Shown here: positions 7,927-19,250 of the stretch, piece by piece
How the letters are laid out: each line of letters starts with the position of its first letter
How positions within the stretch are numbered: position 1 is the first letter of the stretch
NCBI GenBank assembly: GCA_027493875.1
Contig: JAOSJX010000002.1
Location: 154,202-218,201 of the forward strand
Reading direction: 5' to 3'
Source: Deltaproteobacteria bacterium
GTDB lineage: Bacteria; Lernaellota; Lernaellaia; JACKCT01
DNA length: 64,000 bases
The notes under the pieces: generated by a model
Told to the model about the DNA's origin: nothing
Seen by the model: the letters and a program-made list of their open reading frames with translations, nothing else
Database searches by the model: none
Program-made: the position numbers and the translations under genes

Positions 7927-10769
7927 ATGCGTTGTTGGTATGCTTTCCTCGTACTGCCGTTGGCTGTCTTCGCGATCGTCGTTTCATGCGTTGACGAACC
8001 GGAGGACTCGCAGGTCGGCGACTCCGAATTGATGACGGCGACGTTTACCGGCAACAGTCTTCTGGCCGAAACGCAGGCCCGCGTCCACGCCGAGCAGTAC
8101 CGGTTCCGACCGCAGGGAAAATCTTTCGCGGGGACGAATTCCGCGCAACGGTTTTCGGTTGAACTGGCGGCGGACGGTGTCACCGTGTCGGTTCGCAAGC
8201 ATGCCATCCTCTATGATTGGTCTTGGGCGACCGTCGGCTTTGGCCGCGAGGGCGCGTTGACGGAGGCGCTTCCGGCCGCGCCGGCTGACGGGGATTGCGC
8301 CCTGCCCCCCATGTATGGATTCGGCGACGCGTGCCTCGCGATGATCGAATACGACCGCGAAACTTACATCGAATGGTATTCCAACCGGATTGGCGGATTG
8401 GAGCAGGGTTTCGAAGTGCTCGAAAAAACCGAGGGCCGTGGATTGCTCGTCATTGAAGGCTACGTCTCCACGCCGCTCGTTGGACGTGTTAACGACGACA
8501 TGAGCGAGATCGTTTTCTCCGACCAGCAAGGCGACGTGCTGCGTTACAGCGGTCTGGCGGCGTGGGACGCCAACGGCGTTCCGCTGGACGCGTGGATGGA
8601 ATGGATCGATCCCGACACGATCCGGTTGTCCGTGGACGACACCCACGCGGCCTACCCTATCACGGTGGACCCGGGTTTATCGGCCTCGCCGGATTGGGTG
8701 GCTGAGGGGATCAGGCCGAAACCTATTTCGGTAACTCCGTATCCGGGGCCGGCGACGTGAACGCGGACGGGTATGACGACGTGGTCGTCGGAGCTCGTTT
8801 TTACGACAACGGCCAGAACGAAGAAGGCCGGGCGTACGTCTTTCTCGGCAATGCCGCCGGCGTTCAGTCCTCTCCCGTCTGGACCGCGGAAAGCGATCAG
8901 GTGTCGGCTTATTTCGGGTATTGCGTTTCCGGAGCCGGCGATGTCAATGGCGACGGATACGACGACGTGATCGTCGGCGCGCACACTTACGACAACGGCC
9001 AAAACGACGAGGGCCGGGCTTACGTCTTTCTCGGTCAGTCCTCGGGAGTTCAATCGTCGCCGATCTGGACCGGCGAAAGCGATCAAGCGGATGCCCAGTT
9101 TGGCATTTCCGTATCCGGCGCCGGTGACGTGAACGGCGACGGGTACGACGACGTGATCGTCGGGGCGAGTCTTTACGACAACAGCACCAACAACGAGGGG
9201 CGTGCCTACGTCTTCCTCGGCCAAGCGTCCGGCGTTCAGGCCTCAGCGACCTGGACCGCGGACGGCGCGCAAACCAACGATCAATTCGGATCGTCGGTCT
9301 CCGCCGCGGGCGACGTGAACGGCGACGGTTACGATGACGTGATCGTCGGAGCAAAGCGGTACGACAACGGCCAAAACGACGAAGGCGGCGCCTACGTATT
9401 TCTCGGCCTGGCGTCCGGTGTTCAGTCTTCACCGGCCTGGACCGCCGAAAGCGACCAGGCAAGCGCTTTCTTCGGCTGGGCGGTCTCGGACGCGGGCGAC
9501 GTCGATGCCGACGGCTACGACGATGTTGTGGTCGGCGCCGCGCTTTACGACAACGGCCAAAACGACGAGGGCCGCGCGTACCTTTTTCTCGGCCAAGCCG
9601 CGGGTGTCCAATCCTCCCCGGCGTGGATCGCCGAAGGCGACCAAGCGTATGCCTATTTCGGTTTTTCCGTTTCCGGCGCGGGCGACGTCAATGGCGACGG
9701 CTACGACGACGTGATCGTGGGATCATTTCTTTACGATAATGGTGAGGCGAATGAAGGGCGCGCCTATTTATTTTTCGGGCAAGCGACTGTCGTCCAGGCC
9801 GATCTCCAATCAACGGCCGTCTGGACCGCCGAGAGCGACCAAAATTCCGCTTTTTTCAGCCGAAGCGTTTCGGGAGCGGGCGACGTCAACAATGACGGCT
9901 ATGACGACGTCATTGTGGGATCGGATCACTACGACAACGATCAGAACAATGAAGGGCGGGCTTACGTCTTTCATGGGTTAGCGCCCACGACCACCACGAC
10001 GACAACCACCACGACGACTTCCTCGTCGTCCACGACGACGTCTTCAAGTTCCACGACAACCTCTTCGAGCTCCACTACAACGACGTCGTCTTCCTCAACC
10101 ACCACCACGTCTTCCAGTTCGACGACGACAACGAGTTCGTCCAGTACAACCACTACGTCTTCCAGTTCGACAACGACAACCAGTTCTTCCAGCACCACGA
10201 CGACATCGTCGAGTTCAACCACGACAACCAGCTCGTCGAGCACGACGACGACCTCGTCAAGCTCGACCACGACATCCTCGTCTTCCTCCACGACCACAAC
10301 GTCGTCGAGTTCAACGACCACGACGAGTTCGTCGAGTACGACAACAACGTCATCCTCCTCGACGACAACATCCTCGTCTTCGTCGACGACGACAACGAGC
10401 TCTTCATCGACCACCACCACGTCGTCGAGTTCTACGACGACGACGAGTTCGTCGAGCACAACGACGACCACACCGACGACAACGTCGACGACGACCACTA
10501 CGGCCGGCGGCGACGACGATACCGGTGATGACGATACGGGTGATGACGATACGGGTGATGACGATACGGGCGATGACGACACAACAGACGATGACGTTGA
10601 CGACGACACAGGTGACGATGATACGAACGACGACGATACGAGTGACGACGACACGGGTGGCGATGACGACGATACCGTACCGCTTCCGGATAGCGACGAT
10701 GACGACGATACGCAGCCCGGGTCACGGTCGTCCGGCGATGACGATGACGACGGGGGTTGCGGGTGTTAA
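7927..10769 (+). CDS. FG-GAP repeat surface protein with Cys-Gly tail, copy 2
   Basis: Tandem paralogue of the preceding gene: GGAGGAGG, ATG at 7927, leader with VVSC lipobox, the same N-terminal domain ending YPITVDP, then seven FG-GAP repeats. A missing G in the GGGG run near 8707 splits the frame just before repeat 1; restoring it gives WVAEGDQAETYFGNSVSG. After the propeller come about 165 residues of alternating Thr and Ser blocks, about 70 residues of DDDTG repeats and the end DDDDDGGCGC. The Ser/Thr linker is roughly twice as long as in copy 1. Extracellular role inferred; ligand unknown. Confidence 0.85.
9987..10740 (+). repeat. In-frame minisatellite coding for Ser/Thr and Asp linkers
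   Basis: Bases 9987-10505 are a degenerate tandem array built from TCG/AGT/ACG/ACC codons giving SSSSTTTT units. Bases 10519-10590 hold near-perfect 15-base units (GATGACGATACGGGT) giving DDDTG. Similar but shorter arrays lie at 7333-7600 and, on the other strand, 12740-13330. The pattern of whole-codon units with varied codons suggests length change by slippage or recombination while the frame is kept. Confidence 0.8.
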
Positions 10770-10771
10770 TT

Positions 10772-10829
10772 AGTTGCCAGTCGCCAGTGGCCAGTCGCCG
10801 GTGGCCAGTTGCCTGTCACCAGTCGCCAG
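10772..10829. repeat. Heptamer tandem repeat AGTNGCC, eight units
   Basis: Eight consecutive 7-base units (AGTTGCC, AGTCGCC, AGTGGCC, AGTCGCC, GGTGGCC, AGTTGCC, TGTCACC, AGTCGCC) right after the stop of the second FG-GAP gene. The same family recurs at 63613-63642. Non-coding here. Confidence 0.8.
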
Positions 10830-10967
10830 AAAATGAGGCGGGTGCGGGATTGATCCCGCGTTCGCTTTACCGTTTTGGGACGGCGGCGCGCCATGAAGCA
10901 ATTGACTTTCGTTAGCGCCAAAACATAATACCACGGTCAATTATTGTTGGAAGGAGAATCGCCGGTG

Positions 10968-12572
10968 ATGCCGTCATCTCGGGAGCGGGCTACCATTCTC
11001 GCCCGCCTTATCATCGTCTTCGCGGCGACCGTCGTCGCTTTGGGCACCGGGTGCGGAGACGGCGACGATCCTTCGCCGACCTCAACGCACTTTTTCGATG
11101 ACGATTCCGGCGACGGAGTTGACGACGACGCGAGGCACGACGTGGAGAGCCCTGACCGCGACGACGACTCCGACGACGACGCGGAAAGCGACGATGACAC
11201 TGTGGGCGACGACGACGATACCGTCGCGTTGTGCGATTCCGATCCGCTCCTTTCGATGCGCTATGACGAATCGCGCGCGGCGGGTCCGCTTCGACTCAAG
11301 GCCGAGCGTTATGACCTCTGGCACGAGCAATGGCACCAGCCGAATTACGGCGCGACGGTCAACGTCCGTTTCACGAGCGACGCGCGCGACGCGGTGCAAT
11401 CTTACGACGACCTTTGGGATTCGACATTGTGGACGGGCACCTACCTCGCGAGTCAGGCGCTTCGCTATCACGTCACCGGTGAGGCCCAGGCGAAGGCCAA
11501 CGCGATCCGTGCGGTCTCGGCGCTCGACCGGACTCTTCACGTCACCGGCCGGCCCGGGTTCATCGCCCGTTACACCGGCCCGATGAGCGATCCCGTCTAC
11601 GGCGACATCGCCGGCGGATGCGTGACGAATCCGGATTGGCATTGCGTCGAAGACGGCGATTTCGCCGGCGACTTCTGGTTCGGCGATACGAGCCACGACA
11701 TGTATTCGGGTTGGTTTTTCGGGATGTCCTCGCCTACGATCTCGTGGACGACGATGCGATGCGCGTCATGATTCGCGACGACGTGACGGAAGTTCTGGAC
11801 CGGCTGATCGCGGATTATTGGTGGATCGTGGACGTGGACGGCCGGCCGATCACGCCGGGGCCGCGCGCTCTCGGCGCGATGCGCATGAGTTGGGCGATCA
11901 TCGGTTGGCAGATCACCGGCGAGCAGCGCTATCTCGACGTCGTGCACCGGCAAGCCGCCCCCGCCAATCGACCAATCGTCCGCATCGAGAGCATGGCCCT
12001 ACCGATTCGCTACCTCCAACACTTTGCCTTCAATTTCATTCACCAAAACTTCTTCAATCTCCTGCGCGTGTCGAAACCGTATTGCGAGTTGAACGATTTT
12101 TTGCGGGACATTTTCAATTATCAAATTCACGAACACGTGGATCTTTCGCACAATGCCTTTTACACGATCATTTATATGGCGCAGTCGGGTATCGAGGAGG
12201 GGTTGACCCTCGTGGCGAAATCAGGCCGCCGAGATGCTGGAGGATCTCACCGACTTCCGCGACGCGCCGAACACCCGGTACCGCGTCGTCCCGCCCCCGC
12301 CCGCGCAGATCGATCCGATTTCCGTTTTTCTCCACGACCTGCAAGAGCGATATCCGTGGCTGATCCAGCTTTTCAATTGGCACGTAAAGTATCAGGCGCT
12401 CGACGCCTATCCGGTTCTTCAGCAGTGTAGTTGGGATTTTCTGTGGCAGGGGAATCCTTGGAACATGAATCCGTGCGGGACGGACGATCCCCGCTACGTC
12501 AATGCCGGCGTGGATTATCTCGTCGCCTATTGGATGGCCTCAGCCTACGGGTATCTGGCGAAAGATCAGTGA
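10968..12572 (+). CDS. Lipoprotein with acidic linker and predicted alpha-helical catalytic-like domain, frameshifted
   Basis: GGAAGGAG precedes ATG at 10968. The leader ends in GTGC, followed by a long Asp-rich linker (about residues 35-85). The main domain of about 430 residues has regularly spaced helical segments with W, Y and H (LWHEQWHQPNYG, WTGTYLASQALRYHVTGEAQAK, MSWAIIGWQITGEQRYLD), suggestive of an alpha/alpha toroid as in some glycosidases and lyases. I do not recognise the family. Two compensating indels near 11735 and 12220 join three frames. It ends before a bidirectional terminator. The lipoprotein at 24477 has a comparable helical plan. Confidence 0.6.
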
Positions 12573-12602
12573 TCAGGAGTTCGACCGTGAGTGGGAAAGA
12601 AA

Positions 12603-12637
12603 ACGGGCGCGGGACCGAAGCCCGCGCCCGCTTTTTT
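12603..12637. terminator. Bidirectional terminator between convergent genes
   Basis: CGGGCGCGGG / CCCGCGCCCG makes a perfect 10-bp stem with a 7-base loop, followed by C and T6 on the plus strand. It lies between the stops of two facing genes; the A/T-poor side makes it weaker on the minus strand. Confidence 0.8.
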
Positions 12638-12656
12638 GTTCGTTAAAGAAGCGGTC

Positions 12657-14060
12657 TTAGCAGCCGCATCCGCCCGACGAGTCTGAGGAACTGCGATCGG
12701 AAAAGATCGGCAGGTCTTCCGTATCGTCGTCGGTGTCGAGGCCTTGATCCTCTCCTTCGTCGTCGTCACCGACCGTGTCATCGTCCCCGACCGTATCGTC
12801 GTCATCGTCAAGCGAATCGTCGTCCGCGTCATCGTCGTCACCGCCGGTGTCATCATCACCGGCCGTGTCGTCATCCGCGTCGTCATCGGCATCATCGTCC
12901 GCCGCGTCGTCGTCACCGGTGTCATCGTCGGCCGTATCGTCGTCTCCCGTGTCGTCATCACTCCCGGTATCGTCGTCACCGCCCGTGTCGTCGTCGCCGG
13001 TGTCGTCGTCACCGCCGGCCGTGGTGGTTGTCGTTGAGGTTGTCGTCGGTGCCGTTGTGGTCGTTGTCGACGAAGAGAATGTTGTACTCGTCGTCGGCGC
13101 GGTGGTCGTGGTCGAAGACGACGAAGAAGAAGAAGAAGAAGAAGAAGACGTCGTGGTGCTCGACGAACTCGTCGTCGTGGTTGACGAACTTGTTGTCGTC
13201 GTGGACGACGAAGAGGTCGTCGTGCTCGATGAACTGGTCGTTGTCGAGGAGGAGGACGACGTCGTGGTGGTCGACGTGGATGTCGTTGTGGTCGTTGTCG
13301 ACGTCGTCGTCGTGGTGGTCGGTCCGCAATCGTCCACGACACCGCGGATCGCGAGATTGCCGTCGACGGTCACCTCGCTGACGAGGCGCCATCCCGGATT
13401 CTGGTGGACCCAGCTTGTTCCTTCGTCGGTCGTGGTATCGAGGCCGATATAGTTGACGCCGGTGTCAACGCGGTCAAAGCCGATGCACCAGGAACCGGAC
13501 GTCAGCGGCGCGGCGAACTCCGCGATCGCGCTGACGTCGAGGACGTTCCACGCGTCCTCGACCGGCGTGAACGGGGGCGACGAATAGAACGCTGCTCCTT
13601 CCGGCGGACCTTCGCCGTCCGGATCGACGTAGACCTCCCAGCTCACCTGGCCGCCGCCGAGCGTCGTGACGTAGGCCGAAATTTCCACCAAATACGCGGG
13701 GAAATCGGCGGGCGCCAGACACGTCATGATCGTCGAATAGGCCGGATTCGCGGCCACTTCGTCCTCAAACGAGCCGTCGTCCTCCGCGAGTGTCACGTCG
13801 TCGCAATCGTCATCGTCATCTTCATCGTCGTCCAGGGTAAAATCGATGAAATCGTCTTCGGTGACGTCGAGGTTCAGGTCCTCGTCAAAGTAGAAAACGG
13901 CGCGGAGGCCGTCTTCCGCGAGTTCGTAAAGAACGGTATAGGCCGGCGACGACGCGAACTCGGATTGCGGGCGTTCCCGGACACCGGCCGTTCCGAGCAA
14001 CGCCGAAGCGATCACCATGATGACAAGCGTTAAACCCAACCTACCGATATTCTTCAACAT
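12657..14060 (-). CDS. Exported protein with Ser/Thr-Asp stalk and GGCGC tail
   Basis: GGAG lies 8 bases before ATG at 14060, which starts a clean signal peptide (LGLTLVIMVIASALLGTAG) without a lipobox. Residues about 25-260 form a single acidic domain with Trp and Cys (WEVYVDPDGEGPPEGAAF, GSWCIGFDRVDTGVNYIG, NPGWRLVSEVTVDG), reading like a beta-sandwich; no family recognised. A Thr/Ser linker, an Asp-rich linker and the tail SSDSSGGCGC follow, as in the FG-GAP pair. The frame is intact, so the tail is not an assembly artefact. It is the clearest single example of domain-stalk-tail order with no N-terminal lipid site. Confidence 0.75.
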   Translation of the reverse strand: MLKNIGRLGLTLVIMVIASALLGTAGVRERPQSEFASSPAYTVLYELAEDGLRAVFYFDEDLNLDVTEDDFIDFTLDDDEDDDDDCDDVTLAEDDGSFEDEVAANPAYSTIMTCLAPADFPAYLVEISAYVTTLGGGQVSWEVYVDPDGEGPPEGAAFYSSPPFTPVEDAWNVLDVSAIAEFAAPLTSGSWCIGFDRVDTGVNYIGLDTTTDEGTSWVHQNPGWRLVSEVTVDGNLAIRGVVDDCGPTTTTTTSTTTTTTSTSTTTTSSSSSTTTSSSSTTTSSSSTTTTSSSTTTTSSSSTTTSSSSSSSSSSSSTTTTAPTTSTTFSSSTTTTTAPTTTSTTTTTAGGDDDTGDDDTGGDDDTGSDDDTGDDDTADDDTGDDDAADDDADDDADDDTAGDDDTGGDDDDADDDSLDDDDDTVGDDDTVGDDDEGEDQGLDTDDDTEDLPIFSDRSSSDSSGGCGC

Positions 14061-14123
14061 TTCCCAACTCCAAAACGAGGAGATTTTTTGTTTTCCATTC
14101 AATTTCGCTTGTTTTCAAATCTT

Positions 14124-14152
14124 CTTTTATCTTTGTTTTTTGCCAAAAACAA
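14124..14152 (-). promoter_or_regulatory. Candidate sigma-70-like promoter for the GGCGC-tail protein
   Basis: On the minus strand TTGTTT (14152-14147) and TAAAAG (14129-14124) are 17 bases apart, in a strikingly A/T-rich 150-base stretch upstream of the start at 14060. Match to consensus is only partial. Confidence 0.3.
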
Positions 14153-14210
14153 GAAGAAAGTTGCGCCAGCGGAATTTATTTTTGGAGAACTTTTAGTCAG
14201 GCGATATCGT

Positions 14211-14542
14211 TCACAATTTCGGTGGGAGGGAGGCGGCGAATTTGACGCCGAGGTCGACCCAAGCCTTAAGAATCTTGTTGTCCTTGACCCCGGCCGGAGC
14301 GACCATGACCCAGCCTTTCATGACGCGGCCTGTGATGTCGAAGACGCGGGCGTGCGGCTTTTTCAGGGCATCGCCGTAGGCGGCTTCTCCGACGCGGACG
14401 ATCAGATCATTCTTGTGCACACCGACACTCATGTTGCCACGGAGAAGGTAACCGACGCCGCCGAACATTTTCTTCGCTTCCATGCCTTTTTGCCGGTCAC
14501 AAGCTTGTCGACGCGCGCGGCGAGTTCCGTATCGTACGCCAT
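14211..14542 (-). CDS. TfoX N-terminal domain protein, frameshifted
   Basis: About 110 residues, the size of stand-alone TfoX_N proteins. After GAGGTG the product starts MAYDTELAARVDKLVTG, shifts frame near 14495 (T5 run), and continues EAKKMFGGVGYLLRGNMSVGV, the family's FGG signature, then VRVGEAAYGDAL and ITGRVMKGWVMV. TfoX_N proteins are small cytosolic proteins related to the competence regulator Sxy, but single-domain forms have no established role. Confidence 0.75.
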
Positions 14543-14667
14543 CGGACACCTCACATGGGAATCCCAAAAAATAATTCCCGCCGCGACACTCGTCAATGAG
14601 AAAGCGACGTTTACATGAAGCACAGCATCACGCAAACTAGCGCCCGTCCCCATCCGTGAGAGGTCGA

Positions 14668-16870
14668 ATGTTCGGAAGGCCCGCGCGGTCCTTATTCGCG
14701 GTGTTTATTCTCTTCGCGGTTTCGTGCGGCTCGTACCAAGAGCCCGGGACGCCCGCCCCCCAACCCGTTTCCGAAAAGGACATGGCGCGGCGGTCGGCGG
14801 CGCCGCCCGACCTGCCGCCGTCCGAGAAGCAGATTCTTTTCGGCGATCTGCACGTGCACACCACGTATTCGATGGACGCGTTTTTCATGTCTCTGCCGCT
14901 GATGCAGGGGGGAAGGCGCGCACCCTCCCGCCGACGCCTGCGATTTCGCGCGGTACTGCTCGGGGCTCGATTTTTTCAGCATCAACGACCACGCGGAAAA
15001 CCTGACGCGGCCGCTTTGGGAAAATACGAAACAGGCGATCCGGCGGTGCAACGCGGTGGCGCAGGATCCGGCGAATCCGGATCTCGTGGCCTTTCTCGGT
15101 TGGGAGTGGTCGCAGATCGGCCCGACCCCCGAAACGCATTACGGCCACCGCAACGTGATTTTGAAAGATCTCGACGACGACAAAATCCCCGCGCGGCCGA
15201 TCGGCGCGACCAACCGGAAAATCCAGAGCGCGATGGCGACCGGCTCGTCGCTCGGCGCGCGGGCCAAACTCGTTACGATGGACCTCGGCAACGCGCGCTA
15301 TCTGATCGATCTGGCTTACCTTCAAAACCAGGTGAGCGGGACGCCGCTCTGCGCGGAAGGCGTGCCGGAGCGCGACCTTCCGCTCGACTGCCTCGATACG
15401 GCGCCGACGCCGAAGGAATTGTTCGAAAAGCTCGACGACTGGGCCATGAGCGCGATCGTCGTCCCGCACGGCACGACGTGGGGCCTGCACACGCCGGCGC
15501 GGGCGGATATCAGCCTGCAACTGAAACCCGGCCTACACGATTCGGCCCGGCAATTTTTATATGAGGTGTATTCGGGGCACGGAAATTCGGAGGAATACCG
15601 TTCCTGGCGCGCGGAAGGCCCGAACTCGGAATGCCCCGACCCGACGCCCGACTACGAGCCATGTTGTTGGCGCGCGGGCGAAATCATCCGCTCGCGCTGC
15701 GACGACCCGGCAAGCGCGGAGTGCACGGAGCGCGTGGAGGAAGCGAAGCGCCTTTACATCGAGGCGGATACGGACGGTTTCCTAACGATTCCGGGCGCGA
15801 CGACGGAAGACTGGAAGGATTGCGGCCAGTGCCGCGATTGTTTCGCCCCGGCGTACAGTTTCCGCCCCGGCGGATCGGCGCAGGCGGCGCTCGCGGCGGG
15901 GGACTTTTCGGCCGGCGGCGATCCGCTGCGTTTCCGGTTCGGGCTCATCGCGTCGAGTGATAATCACAGCGCACGGCCGGGCACGGGCTACAAGGAATTC
16001 GACCGGCAGAATATGACAGACACAATCGGCACGCCCGACGAGACAACGCACAAGCTTCTCATGCCGGATGTCGAACCCACGGCGCAGGCCGTTTCCGCGG
16101 AGACCGCGAAACGCACGTGGCAAGGACCCGTCGGTCCGCCGCCGTGGGACATCGAACGGCAGGGAAGTTTCTTTCTCACCGGCGGGCTTGTGGCGGTTCA
16201 CGCCGCGGGACGCGGCCGCGATGCGATCTGGGACGCGCTGGGGCGGCGCGAGGTTTATGGAACGTCCGGCGAGCGCCTGCTTCTCTGGTTCGATCTCATC
16301 GACGGCGAGACGAGCCATCCGATGGGCTCGGTCGTGACGCATGCCGGACCGCCCAGATTCCGCGTGCGGGCCGTGGGCGCGCCGGTTCAAAACCGGGATG
16401 CCCTGATTACGCGGCGGCGGCGCTGGGGCCGGAGCGCCTCGAAGCCCTGTGCCACGGCGAGTGCCACCACCCGAGCGACGAACGGCACGCGGTGACGCGC
16501 ATCGAGGTCGTCCGCATTCGCCCGCAGGCGGTGGAGGGCGAGCCGATCGATTCCCTTATTGAAGACCCGTGGCGCGTGATTCCGTGCGACGGCGATCCGT
16601 CCGGCTGCGTGGTCGAATTCCGAGGACCCCGACGCGATCTCCGCCGCGCGCGAAACGCTCTATTACGTCAGGGCGATTCAGGAGCCGACCGAGGCCGTAA
16701 GCGCGGGCGGACTGCGTTGCGTTCGGAATGCGAAGGGCGAGTGCGTGGACGTGAATCCCTGCTACGGAAGCTACCGGACCTCGAACGAGGACAATTGTCT
16801 GGCGATGAACGAGGAACGGGCGTGGTCCTCGCCGATCTGGGTTTTGCCGGCCGCCGCCATATCTGAGTAA
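14668..16870 (+). CDS. DUF3604 lipoprotein (PHP-like predicted metallohydrolase), frameshifted
   Basis: GAGAGG precedes ATG at 14668; the leader ends VSCGS (lipobox). The body of about 700 residues carries DUF3604 hallmarks: FGDLHVHTTYSMDA near residue 60, FSINDHAEN, FLGWEWSQIGPTPETHYGHRNV, VPHGTTWG and GLIASSDNHSARPGTG near residue 430. The HxH, DH and DNH motifs are the metal-binding pattern of PHP-type phosphoesterases. Indels near 14910 (G6 run), 16395 and 16620 must be repaired; the last frame ends AAAISE at 16870. A periplasmic or surface enzyme of unknown substrate. Confidence 0.82.
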
Positions 16871-16933
16871 ACGCATTTTTTTAAACGCAGAGATCGCAGA
16901 GACCGCGGAGGATTAAGTCCGAGGATGCGGCGC

Positions 16934-17733
16934 TTATCGAAGATCGTTTGCGATCGCGATTGACGATTCGGAACGAAGGCCGGCGAGCAGGGATTCGATG
17001 GCGCGTTCGTTCGCGCGGCGGATCAACTCGGCTTTGACGAGGGGGCGTACCTCCCCAAAGGACGGAACGCGCTCCGGCTCCCGCCGGACGACCCGTAAAA
17101 CGCGCCAGCCTCCGGGCGCCGCCACGGGCTCCGAAACGCCGCCCTCCTCCATCGCCGAGACAACTCCCGCGGCGCCGGCGCCGAGGTAGTCGGCGATTTT
17201 CGATAACGGCAGCAAGACCGCGGGCGGCGCGGACGGGTCCGGCGCGCCGTCCGGTTTCGTCCCCGCCCTCCACTTCTCGGCAAGCGCGGCGGCCGCGTCA
17301 CGGGCTTCGGCGCCGGAAACAAACACCGTTTCCACCCCGTAGCGCGCCGGCTGTGCGAACGCCGTTTGGTTTTTTTCAAAGAAGGCCCGCAGGTTCGCGT
17401 CGGTGCAACCGGATTCGCAGGCGAAGTTTTTTGCGATTCCATTACGGACGTGACGACGGCATTGCGGACGCGCGGGTCGTGATCCACCGCGCCGTGCGTG
17501 ACGCCGTAGCGCAGCAACAATTCCTCGTCGATGAGCAGATCGAGAACGCGGCGGCGATCTTCGGGCGACGGCGGCTCCTTGGCATCCTTGGCGAACGCCG
17601 CCAAGGCCTGTTCATAACGTGCGCGCGAGATGACGGCGTCGCCGACGCGCGCCGCGGCGGCCTCCGGCAACGGGGGGCGGCCGCACGCGGACAGGAGAGC
17701 GGCCAGAAGGATGAGGCGGATCGACAGCTTCAT
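16934..17733 (-). CDS. Parvulin/SurA-like peptidyl-prolyl isomerase lipoprotein, frameshifted
   Basis: The leader MKLSIRLILLAALLSACG is a lipobox signal. Residues 20-110 resemble a SurA N-terminal chaperone region (ARVGDAVISRARYEQALAAF, LLIDEELLLRYG). After a T6-run indel near 17428 the second half has a parvulin-like pattern: ARYGVETVFVSGAEARDAAAAL, LPLSKIADYLG, GGVSEPVAAPGGWRVLRVV, EVRPLVKAEL. The likely role is folding of exported proteins in the periplasm. It starts 8 bases after the end of the upstream membrane-protein gene, so the two are probably co-transcribed. Confidence 0.72.
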
Positions 17734-17740
17734 CGGCGCG

Positions 17741-19116
17741 TCACGGCGGCGGAACGCCGAACTCCGTTTTGTGTTCGATGTGATAGCGCTTTAAGAACTC
17801 CGCGTCGGGATTGTCGCGGTCGAGCTCGTCGTTGACGGCGTCGACGTTTTCCGCGGCCAGATACGTGAGCCCGTGGGTGAAATACTCGACGCCGCGATAC
17901 CGGAAAAACAAATCCGATTGCGCGGGGCGGACGAGATTCGCGAGGTCCGGCAACGCCGGAAGGACCAGCAAGGCCGTTGCGACCGCCGCGGCCTTCCACG
18001 GCAAGCGTGATACGCCCATCGCGATGAGGACAAAAACAAAGGGATAAAGCGGAATGTAGTAACGCGGGCGGATATAAACGGTGGTGACGGCGAGCGTGAG
18101 CCAGAAAAGAATTGGGAAAGCGAGGACGGCGCCGATGAAGGCGCGCGGCAGGGCGGCACTTTTCCATCGGCGCAGCAGGGACCAAAACCAATTCGGCGCG
18201 ACGAATGCGGCGGCGAATAAGACGAAACAAGCGGCGAACGCCGGGCCGTACAAGGAGAAATCCCATGCGATACCCTGCGTCGGGGGAGATGGATCGCGCT
18301 TGCGCGGAACCGGGCGCCGTCCAGAAGATTGAACCAGGACGAGCGCTGCCCGCCGGCGAAAAACGCGCCGTCTTCGAGGTACAGAGCGTAAAATCCGTAA
18401 CGGACGTGATAGAGCGCCGGTGGAACGAGGCCAAGGACGAAGGCCGCGATCCCAGCGAGACGCTGTTTTAACGACGTCAGCCGCGCGGCGCTCGGCCACA
18501 ACAAGATGAGAAAAGCGAGCGCGGTGCCCTTGTACAAGAAGAACAACAATCCGAACGCCGCAAAAAAAACGTAGGCCCAGACCGGCCGCGGCGACCAAAA
18601 CGTCAGAAAATACATGAGCGCGATGAGCGCGGACCCCTCGGGGTGGCTGCCCATAAGCATGAGCGACGAGGCGACAAAGCCGCGCGGCGCGAGGAGCACG
18701 AGCGTCGAAAAGACAAGAAAAGAATTCGGGCCGCCGTGGCGGTAGAGCAGCGCGGACCAGCAGGTGTAAAGGAGCATCAAATAACCGAGGGCGATCAGGT
18801 CCATGTTTCCGTAATAGTAGCCCACCACACTCGAAAGCCCGAAAACGAGGACGTTATTAAGAAGAATCAGTCCGTGAAATTGGAGATCGGGCGGGAGATA
18901 CCGGCCGTTATTGTCGACGAAATATCTCAATTTTTGCGCGGCGGACCAGGTGTTTGACGCCATGTCACGCGTGAGTTCCGTCTCGTGGTAATGGATCGGA
19001 TACGCGGTGTGCAGCGCATCGAGCGACGTGAAAACAAAAACGAGGCGGGTCGCAACGATCAGGGCGAGAAACAGCGCAAAAGCCGGCGCGCCCGCGACGT
19101 TGATCCGGTCCTTCAT
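17741..19116 (-). CDS. Polytopic membrane protein, possible GT-C-like glycosyltransferase, frameshifted
   Basis: About 458 residues with about ten membrane helices. After the first helix a long loop carries YPIHYHETELTRDMA, a position where GT-C enzymes keep acidic catalytic residues. A frame change near 18300 joins the two halves; the end is EHKTEFGVPPP. A motif-level family assignment is not possible by eye. ATG at 19116 (MKDRINVAG) is preferred because the upstream residues are not hydrophobic and have no obvious ribosome site. Confidence 0.6.
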
Positions 19117-19250
19117 GCGCTTCCCGTCCCTCCCCGCTTGCGATACCGCCGCCCCGGACGTCGGCACGATTACCGACTTGCGCGAATCGGTCGCATGCTA
19201 CCGCAAAGTAGTAGTATATTGAATCGAGGGAATCGCATCAGGAGTTCGCC

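Noticed and set aside
9971..10654. Minus-strand poly-Val frame, and an impression of a CRISPR-like array
   Set aside because: The repeat is codon-based (ACG/TCG/AGT) with no spacer of constant length and lies in frame within the FG-GAP gene.
7747..10769. Standard MYXO-CTERM sorting signals at the ends of the FG-GAP proteins
   Set aside because: No membrane helix or Arg cluster follows the Cys-Gly motif in any frame.
12775..13452. Long plus-strand open frames rich in Ser/Val across the Asp/Thr linker
   Set aside because: They are the reverse reading of GAC/ACG codon repeats of the minus-strand gene; no start context and extreme composition.
16875..16915. Short GCAGAGACC-like repeats (also near 27118 and 63060)
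   Set aside because: Similar in flavour but too short and degenerate to define as one element from this window alone.
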